Shown here: piece after piece, positions 36,498-44,639 of the stretch
Layout of the letters: each line of letters opens with the position of its first letter
Numbering within the stretch: the stretch's first letter is position 1
Source of the DNA: Microbulbifer aggregans
Lineage (GTDB): Bacteria > Pseudomonadota > Gammaproteobacteria > Pseudomonadales > Cellvibrionaceae
Assembly (NCBI RefSeq): GCF_020524005.1
Contig: NZ_JAIVKK010000012.1
Coordinates: 58,227-122,226, forward strand
Direction: 5' to 3'
Length of the DNA: 64,000 nucleotides
Notes under the pieces: generated by a model
Databases searched by the model: none
Seen by the model: the letters and a program-made list of their open reading frames with translations, nothing else
Told to the model about the DNA's origin: nothing
Translations under genes and position numbers: made by a program

Positions 36498-37069
36498 CAG
36501 TGCACCGTGTGTCCGCCATCTGGCGATGCCGCGGTGTCACCGCCCGGGCCATTGCACTCTACAAAAATATTCAGCGCGGCCATCCGGACATACTCCTGAA
36601 CTTCAAACAGCTGCGCTTCCTGCTCTTTGCTATTTTCCATCTGCTCGGCATCCAGCTGGGCAATTTCGGTGAGGTCTTTCAGTGCCTCACTACTGGTAGG
36701 CAGCAGGTCGCTAGCGTACTTACCAACGCCGAAACCGTGTAGGAACCCCTCACACCAGAGACACAGGCTCCGGCCTTTTTCCGCCAGCTCATCACTCTCT
36801 GACAGCAATGGCTGAAATGAAAAATCGCTACCTGAAAGCGCTTTCAGGCTATTATCGGCGAGCAGGACGGCATTCCGTTGGAGGTCGGCAGGAATCGCAT
36901 CCAGGTCCAGGAACTCGACAAGTTCCTTCTGCCAGCGCGCTTTATCCGGGCGCGTGCCGCTGCTGAGCAGGCCGCAAATAAATCCGTGCAGTTCGCTGGG
37001 ACCTATTTTTCCGCCGGCTGCCAGGATCTGGCTGGCGAGATCGTCAAACAGGCTATCCGCTGCAGCCAT
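36497..37069 (-). CDS. UPF0149 (YgfB/YecA) family protein
   Basis: The 190-residue helical protein has GKIGPSELHGFICGLLSSG near residues 20-38 and CLWCEGFLHGFGVGKY, both family hallmarks. It heads the pepP-ubiH-ubiI operon as in E. coli (ygfB). E. coli YgfB function is poorly known; in Pseudomonas aeruginosa the orthologue affects beta-lactam resistance. ATG 37069 has a near-ideal GGAGT site upstream. Confidence 0.88.
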   Translation of the reverse strand: MAAADSLFDDLASQILAAGGKIGPSELHGFICGLLSSGTRPDKARWQKELVEFLDLDAIPADLQRNAVLLADNSLKALSGSDFSFQPLLSESDELAEKGRSLCLWCEGFLHGFGVGKYASDLLPTSSEALKDLTEIAQLDAEQMENSKEQEAQLFEVQEYVRMAALNIFVECNGPGGDTAASPDGGHTVH

Positions 37070-37426
37070 AATCTACTCCTAATGAATTCGAAACAGGCGG
37101 TCGAGACAAAACACTACAGACGTCTCAACCGGGGTGTGCTTACGTGCGATTTTTCCACAAACTGATACATTTGTGTCGAGCAACATCGCGCGGGGCAATT
37201 GACCCTCTAATACGCCAGCAATATAGTAGCGGAATCGCCCGGCGCTGACAGTCGTGGCACAGGTATAAGCTACCTCACCGCACATTTGTTGCACGATTGA
37301 TTGAGAATGACTGATGGCCGGCGCAGCAAAACAAGGCACGCCGCCGCCCGCAGGTAGTCCCCGTTGCCGGCGACCCTGCCCGACATCAGCCGCAGGGGTT
37401 CGCGGCGAATCGAAAACGCAGGAATT

Positions 37427-37633
37427 ATGGACAAAATACAGGCGTTGGAACTCAAGTTGGACACGCTGATCGACCAGGTTCAGCAGCTGGCCGCCGACAA
37501 CCGCGCACTGCGTGAACAGCAGGGTCAGTGGCAACGCGAACGCCAACGGTTAATACAGAACAACGAAGCGGCCCGCAGCCGGGTTGAAACCATGATCAAC
37601 CGCCTGAAAGGGCTGAACCAAGAAAACCAATGA
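37427..37633 (+). CDS. ZapB-like coiled-coil protein (TIGR02449 family)
   Basis: The 68-residue protein is a single coiled coil with clear heptads (LELKLDTLIDQVQQLAADN, LREQQGQWQRERQRL). ATG 37427 has AGGA just upstream. It overlaps zapA by four bases (ATGA). The position directly before zapA is conserved in Pseudomonas and relatives and suggests a role at the division septum, perhaps like ZapB, but I know no direct proof for this family. Confidence 0.82.
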   Translation: MDKIQALELKLDTLIDQVQQLAADNRALREQQGQWQRERQRLIQNNEAARSRVETMINRLKGLNQENQ

Positions 37634-37944
37634 GCAGCAAACCCCTGAATACCGCCACCGTGGCCGTGACCATACTCGACAAGGAGTATCGCGTTGCCTG
37701 TTCTGAAGAAGAGCAGACCGGCCTGCAGGCGTCCGCCAAGCTGCTTAATGAACGCATGGCCCGAATCCGTAACAGCGGATCGGTGATTGGCGGCGAGCGT
37801 ATCGCCGTGATGGCCGCGCTCAATATTGCCCACGAACTGATTCAGGCCAAGGCCGAGCTTGCCCGGCAGCCCGTGGAAGAACAGATGATTGAACGCCTGC
37901 ATGAAAAAGTGCAGGCCGCCCTGAGCAAATTTGACGAGTCCTGA
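37630..37944 (+). CDS. zapA: Cell division protein ZapA
   Basis: The 104-residue protein promotes FtsZ filament bundling at the Z-ring. It has the family N-terminus VAVTILDKEYRVACSEEEQ and the central AVMAALNIAHELIQAK before a C-terminal coiled coil. It is coupled to the upstream ZapB-like gene and followed by 6S RNA, as in most gammaproteobacteria. Confidence 0.92.
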   Translation: MSSKPLNTATVAVTILDKEYRVACSEEEQTGLQASAKLLNERMARIRNSGSVIGGERIAVMAALNIAHELIQAKAELARQPVEEQMIERLHEKVQAALSKFDES

Positions 37945-37992
37945 TTCTCTTCTCCCGCCCTGCCGCGGCATCGGCATTCCCTTGACATTAGC

Positions 37993-38014
37993 GCCCGGAG
38001 CAATTTTTCCGGGC
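37993..38014 (+). terminator. Hairpin after zapA
   Basis: GCCCGGA / TCCGGGC perfect stem around an AT-rich loop, about 50 bases after the zapA stop and upstream of the 6S promoter. No T-run follows, so termination would be weak. Confidence 0.45.
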
Positions 38015-38046
38015 AAAGCCATTTAGCCTTTTATAGCCCCAGGCGT

Positions 38047-38052
38047 TATACT
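38047..38052 (+). promoter_or_regulatory. Probable -10 element of the 6S RNA gene
   Basis: TATACT ends about eight bases before the predicted 5' end of 6S RNA (38060). No good -35 is seen at the 17-base distance, so the promoter may rely on other contacts. A TTGACA at 37982-37987 is too far upstream to pair with it. Confidence 0.5.
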
Positions 38053-38059
38053 TCGTATG

Positions 38060-38236
38060 CCCTGGAGTGTTGGCCAGTTGACTATGTCCTCGAGCCGATA
38101 ATATCACCCTGGAGGTTTCCAGCGGGTGCTGGTGTGCAAGTCCGCCATGTAGCGGAAAGCCTAATGCATCGCGGGAACCACCACCTTGAGCCTTACGGTT
38201 CAAGGCTACGTCATCAGCCGCATCTCCCGGGGCTCT
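38060..38236 (+). ncRNA. ssrS: 6S RNA
   Basis: The stretch has the conserved landmarks of gammaproteobacterial 6S RNA: a 5' CCCTGGAGTGTTGGCCAG, then GAGCCGATAATATCACCCTG, a central open bubble, the 3' hairpin CTTGAGCCTTACGGTTCAAG, and a closing GCCGCATCTCCCGGGG that pairs with the 5' end (one bulge). It binds the RNA polymerase sigma-70 holoenzyme and mutes sigma-70 promoters in stationary phase. The location between zapA and the 5-formyl-THF cyclo-ligase gene is the standard one. Exact ends are estimates. Confidence 0.92.
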
Positions 38237-38265
38237 TTATCTTCCTTTCTGCGCGCACCTGACCG

Positions 38266-38886
38266 ATGCCGGATTTCCACACCCAACCGATTGCTGGCGC
38301 GATGCCCAAAGCCCAGTTGCGCCGCCTGATGCGCACCGCGCGCCGCGCCCTGAACACCTACCAGCAACGCACCGCCAGCCGCCGTCTGTGCAACCGTTTG
38401 GCACTGAGTGCCGAACTGCAACAGGCGCAACATATCGGGATTTACTGGCCGATGGATGGTGAAGTGGATCTGCGACACCTGCTCGCGCGCTTTCCAGACA
38501 AGAAGTTCTACCTGCCGGTGCTGCCGCGGCGCCCGAGGCAACAGCTGGCTTTCCACCGCTGGTATGGTGAAGCGCTGTGTTTCCGCAACCGCTATGGAAT
38601 TCCCGAGCCGCTTAGTGGCAAAACCCGCAGCCAGTTACGCGCACCACACTTCCTCGACGTGGTTCTGATGCCGCTGGTCGCGTTCGATCCGGAAGGCGGC
38701 CGCCTGGGCATGGGCGCAGGGCTCTATGACCGCACCTTTGCCTTCAAGCACCGTATGCCCGGCTGTGGCCCCAGACTGATTGGTACTGCACACCAGCTGC
38801 AATGCGTGGATAAACTGCCTGTGGATAACTGGGACATCCCCCTCGCCATGGTCGCCACCGACCAGCGGCTGTACCACTGCGATTAG
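38266..38886 (+). CDS. 5-formyltetrahydrofolate cyclo-ligase
   Basis: ATP-dependent enzyme (E. coli YgfA/Fau) that turns 5-formyl-THF into 5,10-methenyl-THF. The 206-residue protein has the motifs MRTARRALNTYQQRTA, YWPMDGEVDLRHLL, FYLPVLP and GGRLGMGAGLYDRTFAF (nucleotide-binding). It starts about 30 bases after 6S RNA, the arrangement known from E. coli, where it is cut from the same transcript. ATG 38266 has no clear ribosome site; ATG 38302 is an alternative. Confidence 0.93.
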   Translation: MPDFHTQPIAGAMPKAQLRRLMRTARRALNTYQQRTASRRLCNRLALSAELQQAQHIGIYWPMDGEVDLRHLLARFPDKKFYLPVLPRRPRQQLAFHRWYGEALCFRNRYGIPEPLSGKTRSQLRAPHFLDVVLMPLVAFDPEGGRLGMGAGLYDRTFAFKHRMPGCGPRLIGTAHQLQCVDKLPVDNWDIPLAMVATDQRLYHCD

Positions 38887-38915
38887 CCATCACCAGCAAA
38901 AAGCCGCTACCCCAA

Positions 38916-38955
38916 TACCAAAAAAGCCGAACCCTGAGGTTCGGCTTTTTTGGTA
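38916..38955. terminator. Bidirectional terminator after the cyclo-ligase gene
   Basis: Core GCCGAACC / GGTTCGGC with loop CTGA, extended by A6 / T6 and ACC / GGT into a long stem. It serves the cyclo-ligase gene and the small minus-strand gene that follows. Confidence 0.92.
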
Positions 38956-38977
38956 TTTCTACGCGCGGGCTGCGGGG

Positions 38978-39118
38978 TTAACGAGTAACCACGCCCTGCT
39001 GAAGCGCCGCCGGAGCTTCTTCCTCGTCAGAGGAAAATACCTCTGTGAGGCCGGCACTACTCAGCAACACCCCCGCGACAAAGACAACTACAGCGAGTGT
39101 CAATGCATCGGGCTTCAT
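38978..39118 (-). CDS. Predicted 46-residue single-pass membrane peptide
   Basis: A short frame starting ATG 39118 encodes MKPDALTLAVVVFVAGVLLS, then SAGLTEVFSSDEEEAPAALQ and a short tail. It has one hydrophobic helix at residues 6-22 and an acidic C-terminal part. AGGA stands eight bases before the ATG, and the gene ends 23 bases before a strong bidirectional terminator, which fits a real transcription unit. The family is not recognised. Conservation in relatives would decide. Confidence 0.55.
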   Translation of the reverse strand: MKPDALTLAVVVFVAGVLLSSAGLTEVFSSDEEEAPAALQQGVVTR

Positions 39119-39442
39119 GGGGACCATCCTGTAAATTTCGAATTTTTGTAGTTTTCGAATCTTTTGGTATCTGCCGACGATCTGCGCCGCCGGTCCGGAG
39201 CGTTAGACTGCACCTGAGCGAAAAGTTCTGGCCTCTTCGCAAAAGATTTGCAGCAACAGCAACCGGTTAAAAGATACTCGATCAGTGGCCAAATAGTAAC
39301 CCGTCAAGTTTTTTATTTTGAGAGAAAGCTCACATTTCAGGAATTGCAAGTTCGACAGATCGCCCGCTGTGATCTACTCGCCGCAACCTCTGACAAGTGG
39401 CGCACCATTCTTGCGCCACGTTGGTGCGTGCATCAGTCCCAA
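39119..39442. other. Non-coding region between ilvA and the small membrane gene
   Basis: 324 bases with no supported gene. GTGGCGCA / TGCGCCAC (39397-39419, 8-bp perfect stem, 7-base loop) lies just after the ilvA stop on the minus strand and may be its terminator, though its T-tract is poor. The right-hand part must hold the promoter of the small minus-strand gene. Confidence 0.45.
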
Positions 39443-40975
39443 TCAGGCCCCACGGGCCAAAAAGAAGCGATAAGCCGGATTCTCGGTCTCATCCCAGAAC
39501 GGATAGTGCAGCTGATCCAGCAGTGCCCTCAGTGCGGGCCGCTCGGCTTCCGCCACCTCCAGACCCACCAGTACCCGCCCGTAAGCGGCACCGTGGTTGC
39601 GGTAGTGGAACAGGGTGATATTCCAGCGCCCCGCCAGCTGCTCCAGGAAGTTGCGCAAAGCTCCCGGGCGCTCCGGGAACTCGAAGCGGTAGACGACTTC
39701 GTTCTCCACCCCCAGCGCACGGCCACCGACGAGGTGGCGGATATGCAGTTTCGCCATCTCATTGTCGGTGAGGTCCGTCACCTGGTAATCGAGCTCGGCC
39801 AGTTGTCGTACCAGTTGCTGACGATCGGCATCCGTCGTCACCTGCATACCGACAAAAATATGCGCCTCGCCGCCATTGCCGTCGCCACCGGCATAGCGGT
39901 AGTTGAATTCCGTAATGGAGCGGTCGCCCAGGTCGCGGCAAAACTGCAGGTAACTGCCCGGCTTCTCCGGGATTGTCACCGCCAGCACCGCCTCGCGCTT
40001 CTCGCCTATCTCGGTGCGTTCACTGATATAGCGCAGGCGGTCAAAATTGGTATTGGCGCCGCTGCACACAGTGGCAAGGGCCTGATTCTGGCAACCCGTC
40101 TCTTCGATATATTTCTTCAACCCCGCCAGCCCTACGGCGCCGGCCGGTTCGGCAATGGAGCGGGTGTCTTCGAAGATATCCTTGATCGCCGCGCAGATCT
40201 CATCGGTAGTCACCGTGATGACTCCATCGATGGTTTCGCGCAACACGCGGAAGGTTTCCTCACCAATCTGCGCCACCGCAACACCGTCGGCAAACAGGCC
40301 CACTTGCGGCAGGCGCTCCCGGTGGCCCGCATCCATGGCCGCTTTCAGGCAGGCGGCGTCTTCCGGTTCCACCGCGTACACCTTGATCCCGGGGCGAACA
40401 TACTTGATATAAGCCGCCATACCGGCCGCGAGGCCACCACCGCCCACGGGAATAAACACCGCATCGAGGTTGCCCGGCTGCTGGCGTAGCAGTTCCATGG
40501 CCACAGTGCCCTGTCCCGCGATCACATCCGGGTCATCATAGGGATGCACAAACACCAGACCGCGCTCTTCCACCAACGCCTTCGCCCGCGTCGCGGCCTC
40601 GTCAAACGTGTCGCCATGCAGCACCACTTCCGCACCGCGCATGCGTACTGCATTAACCTTGATGGCAGGGGTAGTGGAAGGCATAACGATGGTGGCGCGA
40701 ATACCCAGCTGCTGAGCGCCCATTGCCAGCCCCTGGGCATGATTGCCGGCCGAAGCCGCAATAACACCGCGCGCGCGCTGCTCCTGCGGCAATTGCAGCA
40801 GTTTGTTGTAGGCACCACGAATCTTGAAGGAGAACACCGCCTGCAGGTCTTCGCGCTTCAGTTGAATGCGGTTACCTGTGCGATGCGACAGCTGGCGCAT
40901 CGGCTCCAGCGGGGTTTCGGTGGCGACATCGTAAATACGCGCGTCTAAAATGCGCTTGATATAGGACTTGGGCAT
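39443..40975 (-). CDS. ilvA: Biosynthetic threonine ammonia-lyase (threonine deaminase)
   Basis: PLP enzyme that turns threonine into 2-ketobutyrate, committing carbon to isoleucine. The 510-residue protein has the PLP Lys51 in AVFSFKIRGAYNKLLQLP, SAGNHAQGLAMGAQ, the phosphate loop VGGGGLAAGMAAYIK and, after about residue 325, two ACT-type regulatory domains (EFPERPGALRNFLEQLAGRW) typical of the isoleucine-inhibited form. It is divergent from rpiA with about 150 bases between, as in E. coli and Pseudomonas relatives. Confidence 0.95.
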   Translation of the reverse strand: MPKSYIKRILDARIYDVATETPLEPMRQLSHRTGNRIQLKREDLQAVFSFKIRGAYNKLLQLPQEQRARGVIAASAGNHAQGLAMGAQQLGIRATIVMPSTTPAIKVNAVRMRGAEVVLHGDTFDEAATRAKALVEERGLVFVHPYDDPDVIAGQGTVAMELLRQQPGNLDAVFIPVGGGGLAAGMAAYIKYVRPGIKVYAVEPEDAACLKAAMDAGHRERLPQVGLFADGVAVAQIGEETFRVLRETIDGVITVTTDEICAAIKDIFEDTRSIAEPAGAVGLAGLKKYIEETGCQNQALATVCSGANTNFDRLRYISERTEIGEKREAVLAVTIPEKPGSYLQFCRDLGDRSITEFNYRYAGGDGNGGEAHIFVGMQVTTDADRQQLVRQLAELDYQVTDLTDNEMAKLHIRHLVGGRALGVENEVVYRFEFPERPGALRNFLEQLAGRWNITLFHYRNHGAAYGRVLVGLEVAEAERPALRALLDQLHYPFWDETENPAYRFFLARGA

Positions 40976-41127
40976 GACAGAAATCGGCAGCCAATAGATT
41001 ACTGAAAGCCAGCCAGTCTAATCTCTAGACAGCAGCAAAGCCACTTTAAAACCGTTTTTGCGCGAAAAAATATTCGAAAGATGATATTTCGATAGCAGAA
41101 ATTGCACAAAAGGACGTAGAACCTCCC

Positions 41128-41805
41128 ATGAACCAGGATCAACTCAAGCGCGATGTCGCCCGTGCCGCCGTGGAATACATCACCCCTATGCTGGAGGCCG
41201 AAACCATTGTCGGCGTCGGCACCGGCTCCACAGCCAACTTCTTCATCGACTTTTTGGCCGAGAAAAAAGGCCTGTTCGATGGTGCCGTAGCAAGCTCCGA
41301 AGCCTCTGCCGAGCGGCTCAAGTCCCACGGTATCCCGGTATACGATCTCAATGCCGTAGACAGCATCCGCGTGTACGTGGATGGTGCGGACGAAACCAAC
41401 CCGCTGCTGGAGCTGATCAAGGGCGGCGGCGCTGCCCTCACCCGCGAGAAGATTGTCGCCGCCTGTTCCGACGAATTTGTGTGTATTGCCGATGAGAGCA
41501 AGTGGGTGAAGGTACTGGGTGATTTTCCGCTGCCTGTTGAAGTCATCCCCATGGCGCGTTCTTATGTGGCCCGTGAACTGGTGAAGCTGGGCGGCGATCC
41601 GGTTTACCGCGAAGGTGTACTGACCGACAACGGCAATGTGATTCTGGATGTGCACAATATGCAGATTGCCAAACCCATAGAGCTGGAAGCGGCCATCAAC
41701 AACATCACCGGTGTGGTCACCAATGGCCTGTTTGCAGCGCGCCCGGCCGATATCCTGCTGCTGGGCACCGCCGATGGTGTTAAGACGATAAAATCCAAAG
41801 TGTGA
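41128..41805 (+). CDS. rpiA: Ribose-5-phosphate isomerase A
   Basis: Interconverts ribose-5-phosphate and ribulose-5-phosphate in the pentose phosphate pathway. The 225-residue protein has [42 protein letters not shown] and [14 protein letters not shown], all invariant in the family. The ATG is preceded by GGACG. It is followed after 19 bases by a transglycosylase-like gene that may share its transcript. Confidence 0.95.
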   Translation: MNQDQLKRDVARAAVEYITPMLEAETIVGVGTGSTANFFIDFLAEKKGLFDGAVASSEASAERLKSHGIPVYDLNAVDSIRVYVDGADETNPLLELIKGGGAALTREKIVAACSDEFVCIADESKWVKVLGDFPLPVEVIPMARSYVARELVKLGGDPVYREGVLTDNGNVILDVHNMQIAKPIELEAAINNITGVVTNGLFAARPADILLLGTADGVKTIKSKV

Positions 41806-41824
41806 CGTAACCAGATCGAGACAG

Positions 41825-42448
41825 ATGCTTTACAACAATAAAAAGTTCAAGCTTGCGCTGCTCGCCCTGCCCCTCCTGGCGGCGGGCTGCGCAACCACAC
41901 CGCCCAGCAATACCGACGATCTCTGCGAAATATTCCGCGAGAAAGACGATTGGTATCACGACGCAGCCAAAGCCTCACGTAAATGGAACACCCCCATTGC
42001 CACGATGATGGCGACCCTGCATCAGGAATCCCGCTTCGTGCACGACGCCAAGCCGCCGCGCACCAAAATCCTGTGGATTTTCCCTGGCCCCCGCCCCTCC
42101 GATGCCTACGGGTATGCCCAGGCGCTGGGCACCACCTGGCGCGGCTACCAGCGCGCCACCAGCAGCTACGGCGCGGACCGCGATGACTTTGCCGACGCCA
42201 TCGACTTCGTGGGCTGGTACCACAACACCAGCCAGCGCCAGTGCCGTATCAAGCCCAATGACACCTACCACCTGTACCTCGCCTACCATGAGGGGCAGGG
42301 AGGCTTTAACCGCCGTACGTACCGCAGCAAAAAATGGCTCCAGAACGTAGCGCACAAAGTTTCTGCGCGATCCCAGAGTTACCAGCGGCAACTCAATAGT
42401 TGCGAGGCGTCACTGAAAAAGCGCAAAAAGTTTCTCGGCCTGTTCTGA
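41825..42448 (+). CDS. Transglycosylase SLT-like lipoprotein
   Basis: The 207-residue protein has a lipoprotein signal with lipobox LAAGC (Cys near residue 22), then a lysozyme-like domain with the catalytic-type LHQESRFVHDAKPPR (Glu in QES), AYGYAQALGTTWRGYQ and YLAYHEGQGGFNRRTY. It fits the COG4764 group of putative lytic transglycosylases that cleave peptidoglycan glycan strands. A very basic C-terminus (SLKKRKKFLGLF) ends the protein. It lies next to rpiA as in Pseudomonas. Confidence 0.82.
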   Translation: MLYNNKKFKLALLALPLLAAGCATTPPSNTDDLCEIFREKDDWYHDAAKASRKWNTPIATMMATLHQESRFVHDAKPPRTKILWIFPGPRPSDAYGYAQALGTTWRGYQRATSSYGADRDDFADAIDFVGWYHNTSQRQCRIKPNDTYHLYLAYHEGQGGFNRRTYRSKKWLQNVAHKVSARSQSYQRQLNSCEASLKKRKKFLGLF

Positions 42449-42626
42449 GAACCTGGTCAACGGGTTTGCAGTCTGGCGGCAAAAGGCGCAAGCAGAATCC
42501 AATAGCGTCTACCCTTTGCAGACAGCAGCTTTGCAGCCGCATTTCGACAAGGCTCTGTAGCCCTCACAAGACGCTGGGCGTGCGCCACGCACAGATGCGT
42601 TTTACCCGAACAATCGAGAGGTGCTC

Positions 42627-42968
42627 ATGAAGCCAAACATTTTCTACAGCGCGGCCCTTGCACTGCTGCTCGGCGCTAGCGGTGCATTTGCCGAATCCGT
42701 CAGCCAGGCGCAGCTTGAAAAATTTGCCGATGCCTATCGTGCAATCGTGGATCTCAGCCGCGAATACGCCCCCAAACTGAAAAGCGCTGCCGATGCCGCT
42801 GCCGCAGAAGCGATCAACGTGGAAGCCCAGGCCAAAATGCTTTCCGCCGTTCAGGGCGCCGGCCTGAGCAAAGAAGAGTACCAGTCCATTGCCGAGCAGC
42901 TGCGCTCGGATCCGGAACTGCTGAAGCAGGTCAACAGTATCCTGCAGCGGGATGCCCCGGCCCAATAA
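42627..42968 (+). CDS. DUF4168-like exported helical protein
   Basis: The 113-residue protein has a signal peptide (FYSAALALLLGASGAFA) and then a wholly helical, Ala/Glu-rich domain with the DUF4168-like pattern LEKFADAYRAIVDLSREY and LSKEEYQSIAEQLRSDPEL. ATG 42627 has GAGAGG upstream; a GTG at 42621 is a less likely start. Likely periplasmic. Function unknown; its distance from the transglycosylase gene (about 180 bases) suggests a separate promoter. Confidence 0.75.
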   Translation: MKPNIFYSAALALLLGASGAFAESVSQAQLEKFADAYRAIVDLSREYAPKLKSAADAAAAEAINVEAQAKMLSAVQGAGLSKEEYQSIAEQLRSDPELLKQVNSILQRDAPAQ

Positions 42969-42988
42969 GCCGGCCGTCCCACCCCCGC

Positions 42989-43321
42989 TTATGCTTCCTG
43001 CGGCGCCGGCACATTATCCGGCGCCAGCTCCAGCGCCTCGCATATACCGCTCAGGTGTTTGTATACCCACTCCCGATCAATAGACCCCCAGTCCTCCAGC
43101 GCGTAGTAGCCGTCGTTATTACGGACCCCTTCCTGGACAAAAATCACGCGGGTACCGTGCCCGGGCAAGCCCTTGGCAATGATGTCCTGTACAGTACGAC
43201 GCGGCCAGCCAGTAACCTCCTCCAGCGCGGGGTTATTGGGTTTTGGCAGCTGCTCGATCAGGTAGGTGATTAGCAGCCGCCGGCAAATGGTGGGGTTCAA
43301 AGCAGTAGGTGTCTGACTCAA
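42989..43321 (-). CDS. Winged helix-turn-helix protein
   Basis: The 110-residue protein has an N-terminal helix-turn-helix: ICRRLLITYLIEQLPKPNNP, then EVTGWPRRTVQDIIAKGL as turn and recognition helix, then a beta wing (RVIFVQEG, YYALEDWGSID). Close relatives are annotated as small winged-helix regulators in Pseudomonas. It is divergent from the AraC gene at 43498 and could regulate it, but no target is known. Confidence 0.75.
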   Translation of the reverse strand: MSQTPTALNPTICRRLLITYLIEQLPKPNNPALEEVTGWPRRTVQDIIAKGLPGHGTRVIFVQEGVRNNDGYYALEDWGSIDREWVYKHLSGICEALELAPDNVPAPQEA

Positions 43322-43497
43322 GTTTCACTCCCTTTTAGAGATACTACGGATACGCTTTCCCGCATTTTTAGCACGGATTGGTCACATCACACCAAGCCGC
43401 CGGTCACCCCCTCCCGGTGACACGGGACTTTTTATGCACCTTTTTGCATAATCCCGCAGGCCGATGAGAGTCAAAAAATTAGCCGGAAAGCGTGACC

Positions 43498-44583
43498 ATG
43501 GAGACAGAAACTCAGCCAGGTATCAATATGGATACTGCCGCGAGTATCGGAGAGCCAGAAGAGCAACAGGCCCCCCATCCACAGAAGGGGATTCTGGCTG
43601 CCACTGTGCATGCACATCTTGTGGGCGCCCGCGCCGCTGGCATTGACTGCGAACAGCTGCTGCGCGATGCCGACATAGACCCGGCAAGCAGTGCCGAACC
43701 GGACGCGCGTGTTGGCCGCGAACAGGTCGCGCGCCTGCTGCGCAAACTGTGGGACCTGCTGGGTGACGAAACCGGTGGATACCTTGTTCGCCCCTGGCAA
43801 CCCGGTACCTTTGCCATGATGGGGCATGCGGTGCTCGGCTGCCCCAATCTCCGCCGCGCCCTGCTCCGTTCCAGCCGCTTCGTCTGCATGGTGAGCGACG
43901 ACCTGCACATCAAGCTGGTGGAAGATGGCGAAGAGGCGCGCTTGATCTTCCATCACGGCAACGCCAAACAGCTGCCGAACCAGAACTTCGTCGAATCCCT
44001 CGCGGTGATCTGGCTGCGCTTTTTCAGCTGGCTGATTGATCGCACCATTTTGCTGGAACGGGTACACCTCGCTTTCCCGCCGCCGGATTACGATGAGGAA
44101 TACAACGATATGTTCCCCTGCCGGCACTATTTCCACCAGCAGGAGACCTGCCTGGTATTCAGCACCCGCTACCTGAACATGCCACTGGTGCGCGATGCTC
44201 AGCAGCTCTCCGAATTCCTCTCCCGCGCGCCGGAGTGCCTGTTGACCCAGTACAAGTCGGACAACAGCTTCACCGGTCGCATACGCCGTATGCTGCAGAG
44301 CGACAACAGTATCGAGAACCTGTCCCTCGATGATGTGGCCGAGCGCCTGTTCACGTCGCCGCAAACCCTGCGCCGGCGACTCAAAGACGAAGGCAATAGC
44401 TGGCAGGACATTAAGGATTCCGTGCGCCGCGATATGGCCATGTATCAGCTGAAGCAGCAGGAAACCGCAGTGGCGGAAATCGCCGAGCGACTCGGGTTCT
44501 CAGAACCCAGCGCGTTCAACCGCGCCTTCAAAAAGTGGACCGGGCTCGCACCCGGTGCCTACCGGGAAAAATTCCGGAATTAG
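43498..44583 (+). CDS. AraC-family regulator with arabinose-binding-type N-domain
   Basis: About 361 residues. The N-terminal part (about 40-235) matches the AraC-type ligand domain found in OruR/ArgR-like regulators (LLRKLWDLLGDETGGYLVRPW, GHAVLGCPNLRRALLRSSRF); the C-terminal double helix-turn-helix (265-361) has LSLDDVAERLFTSPQTLRRR and AVAEIAERLGFSEPSAFNRAFKKWTG. ATG 43498 follows GGAAAG. It ends at a strong terminator. Neither neighbouring gene is an obvious target. Confidence 0.87.
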   Translation: METETQPGINMDTAASIGEPEEQQAPHPQKGILAATVHAHLVGARAAGIDCEQLLRDADIDPASSAEPDARVGREQVARLLRKLWDLLGDETGGYLVRPWQPGTFAMMGHAVLGCPNLRRALLRSSRFVCMVSDDLHIKLVEDGEEARLIFHHGNAKQLPNQNFVESLAVIWLRFFSWLIDRTILLERVHLAFPPPDYDEEYNDMFPCRHYFHQQETCLVFSTRYLNMPLVRDAQQLSEFLSRAPECLLTQYKSDNSFTGRIRRMLQSDNSIENLSLDDVAERLFTSPQTLRRRLKDEGNSWQDIKDSVRRDMAMYQLKQQETAVAEIAERLGFSEPSAFNRAFKKWTGLAPGAYREKFRN

Positions 44584-44587
44584 CCAT

Positions 44588-44618
44588 AAAAAAACCCGCG
44601 GCATGCCGCGGGTTTTTT
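44588..44618. terminator. Bidirectional terminator after the AraC-family gene
   Basis: Perfect CCCGCGGCATGCCGCGGG stem flanked by A7 and T6; it stops both the AraC-family gene and the converging DUF937-OmpA gene. Confidence 0.92.
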
Positions 44619-44639
44619 CTTTTTCAGGGAGAGCAACCG

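Noticed and set aside
39248..40489. A 413-codon plus-strand frame over ilvA
   Set aside because: Antisense shadow; ilvA has a continuous family match.
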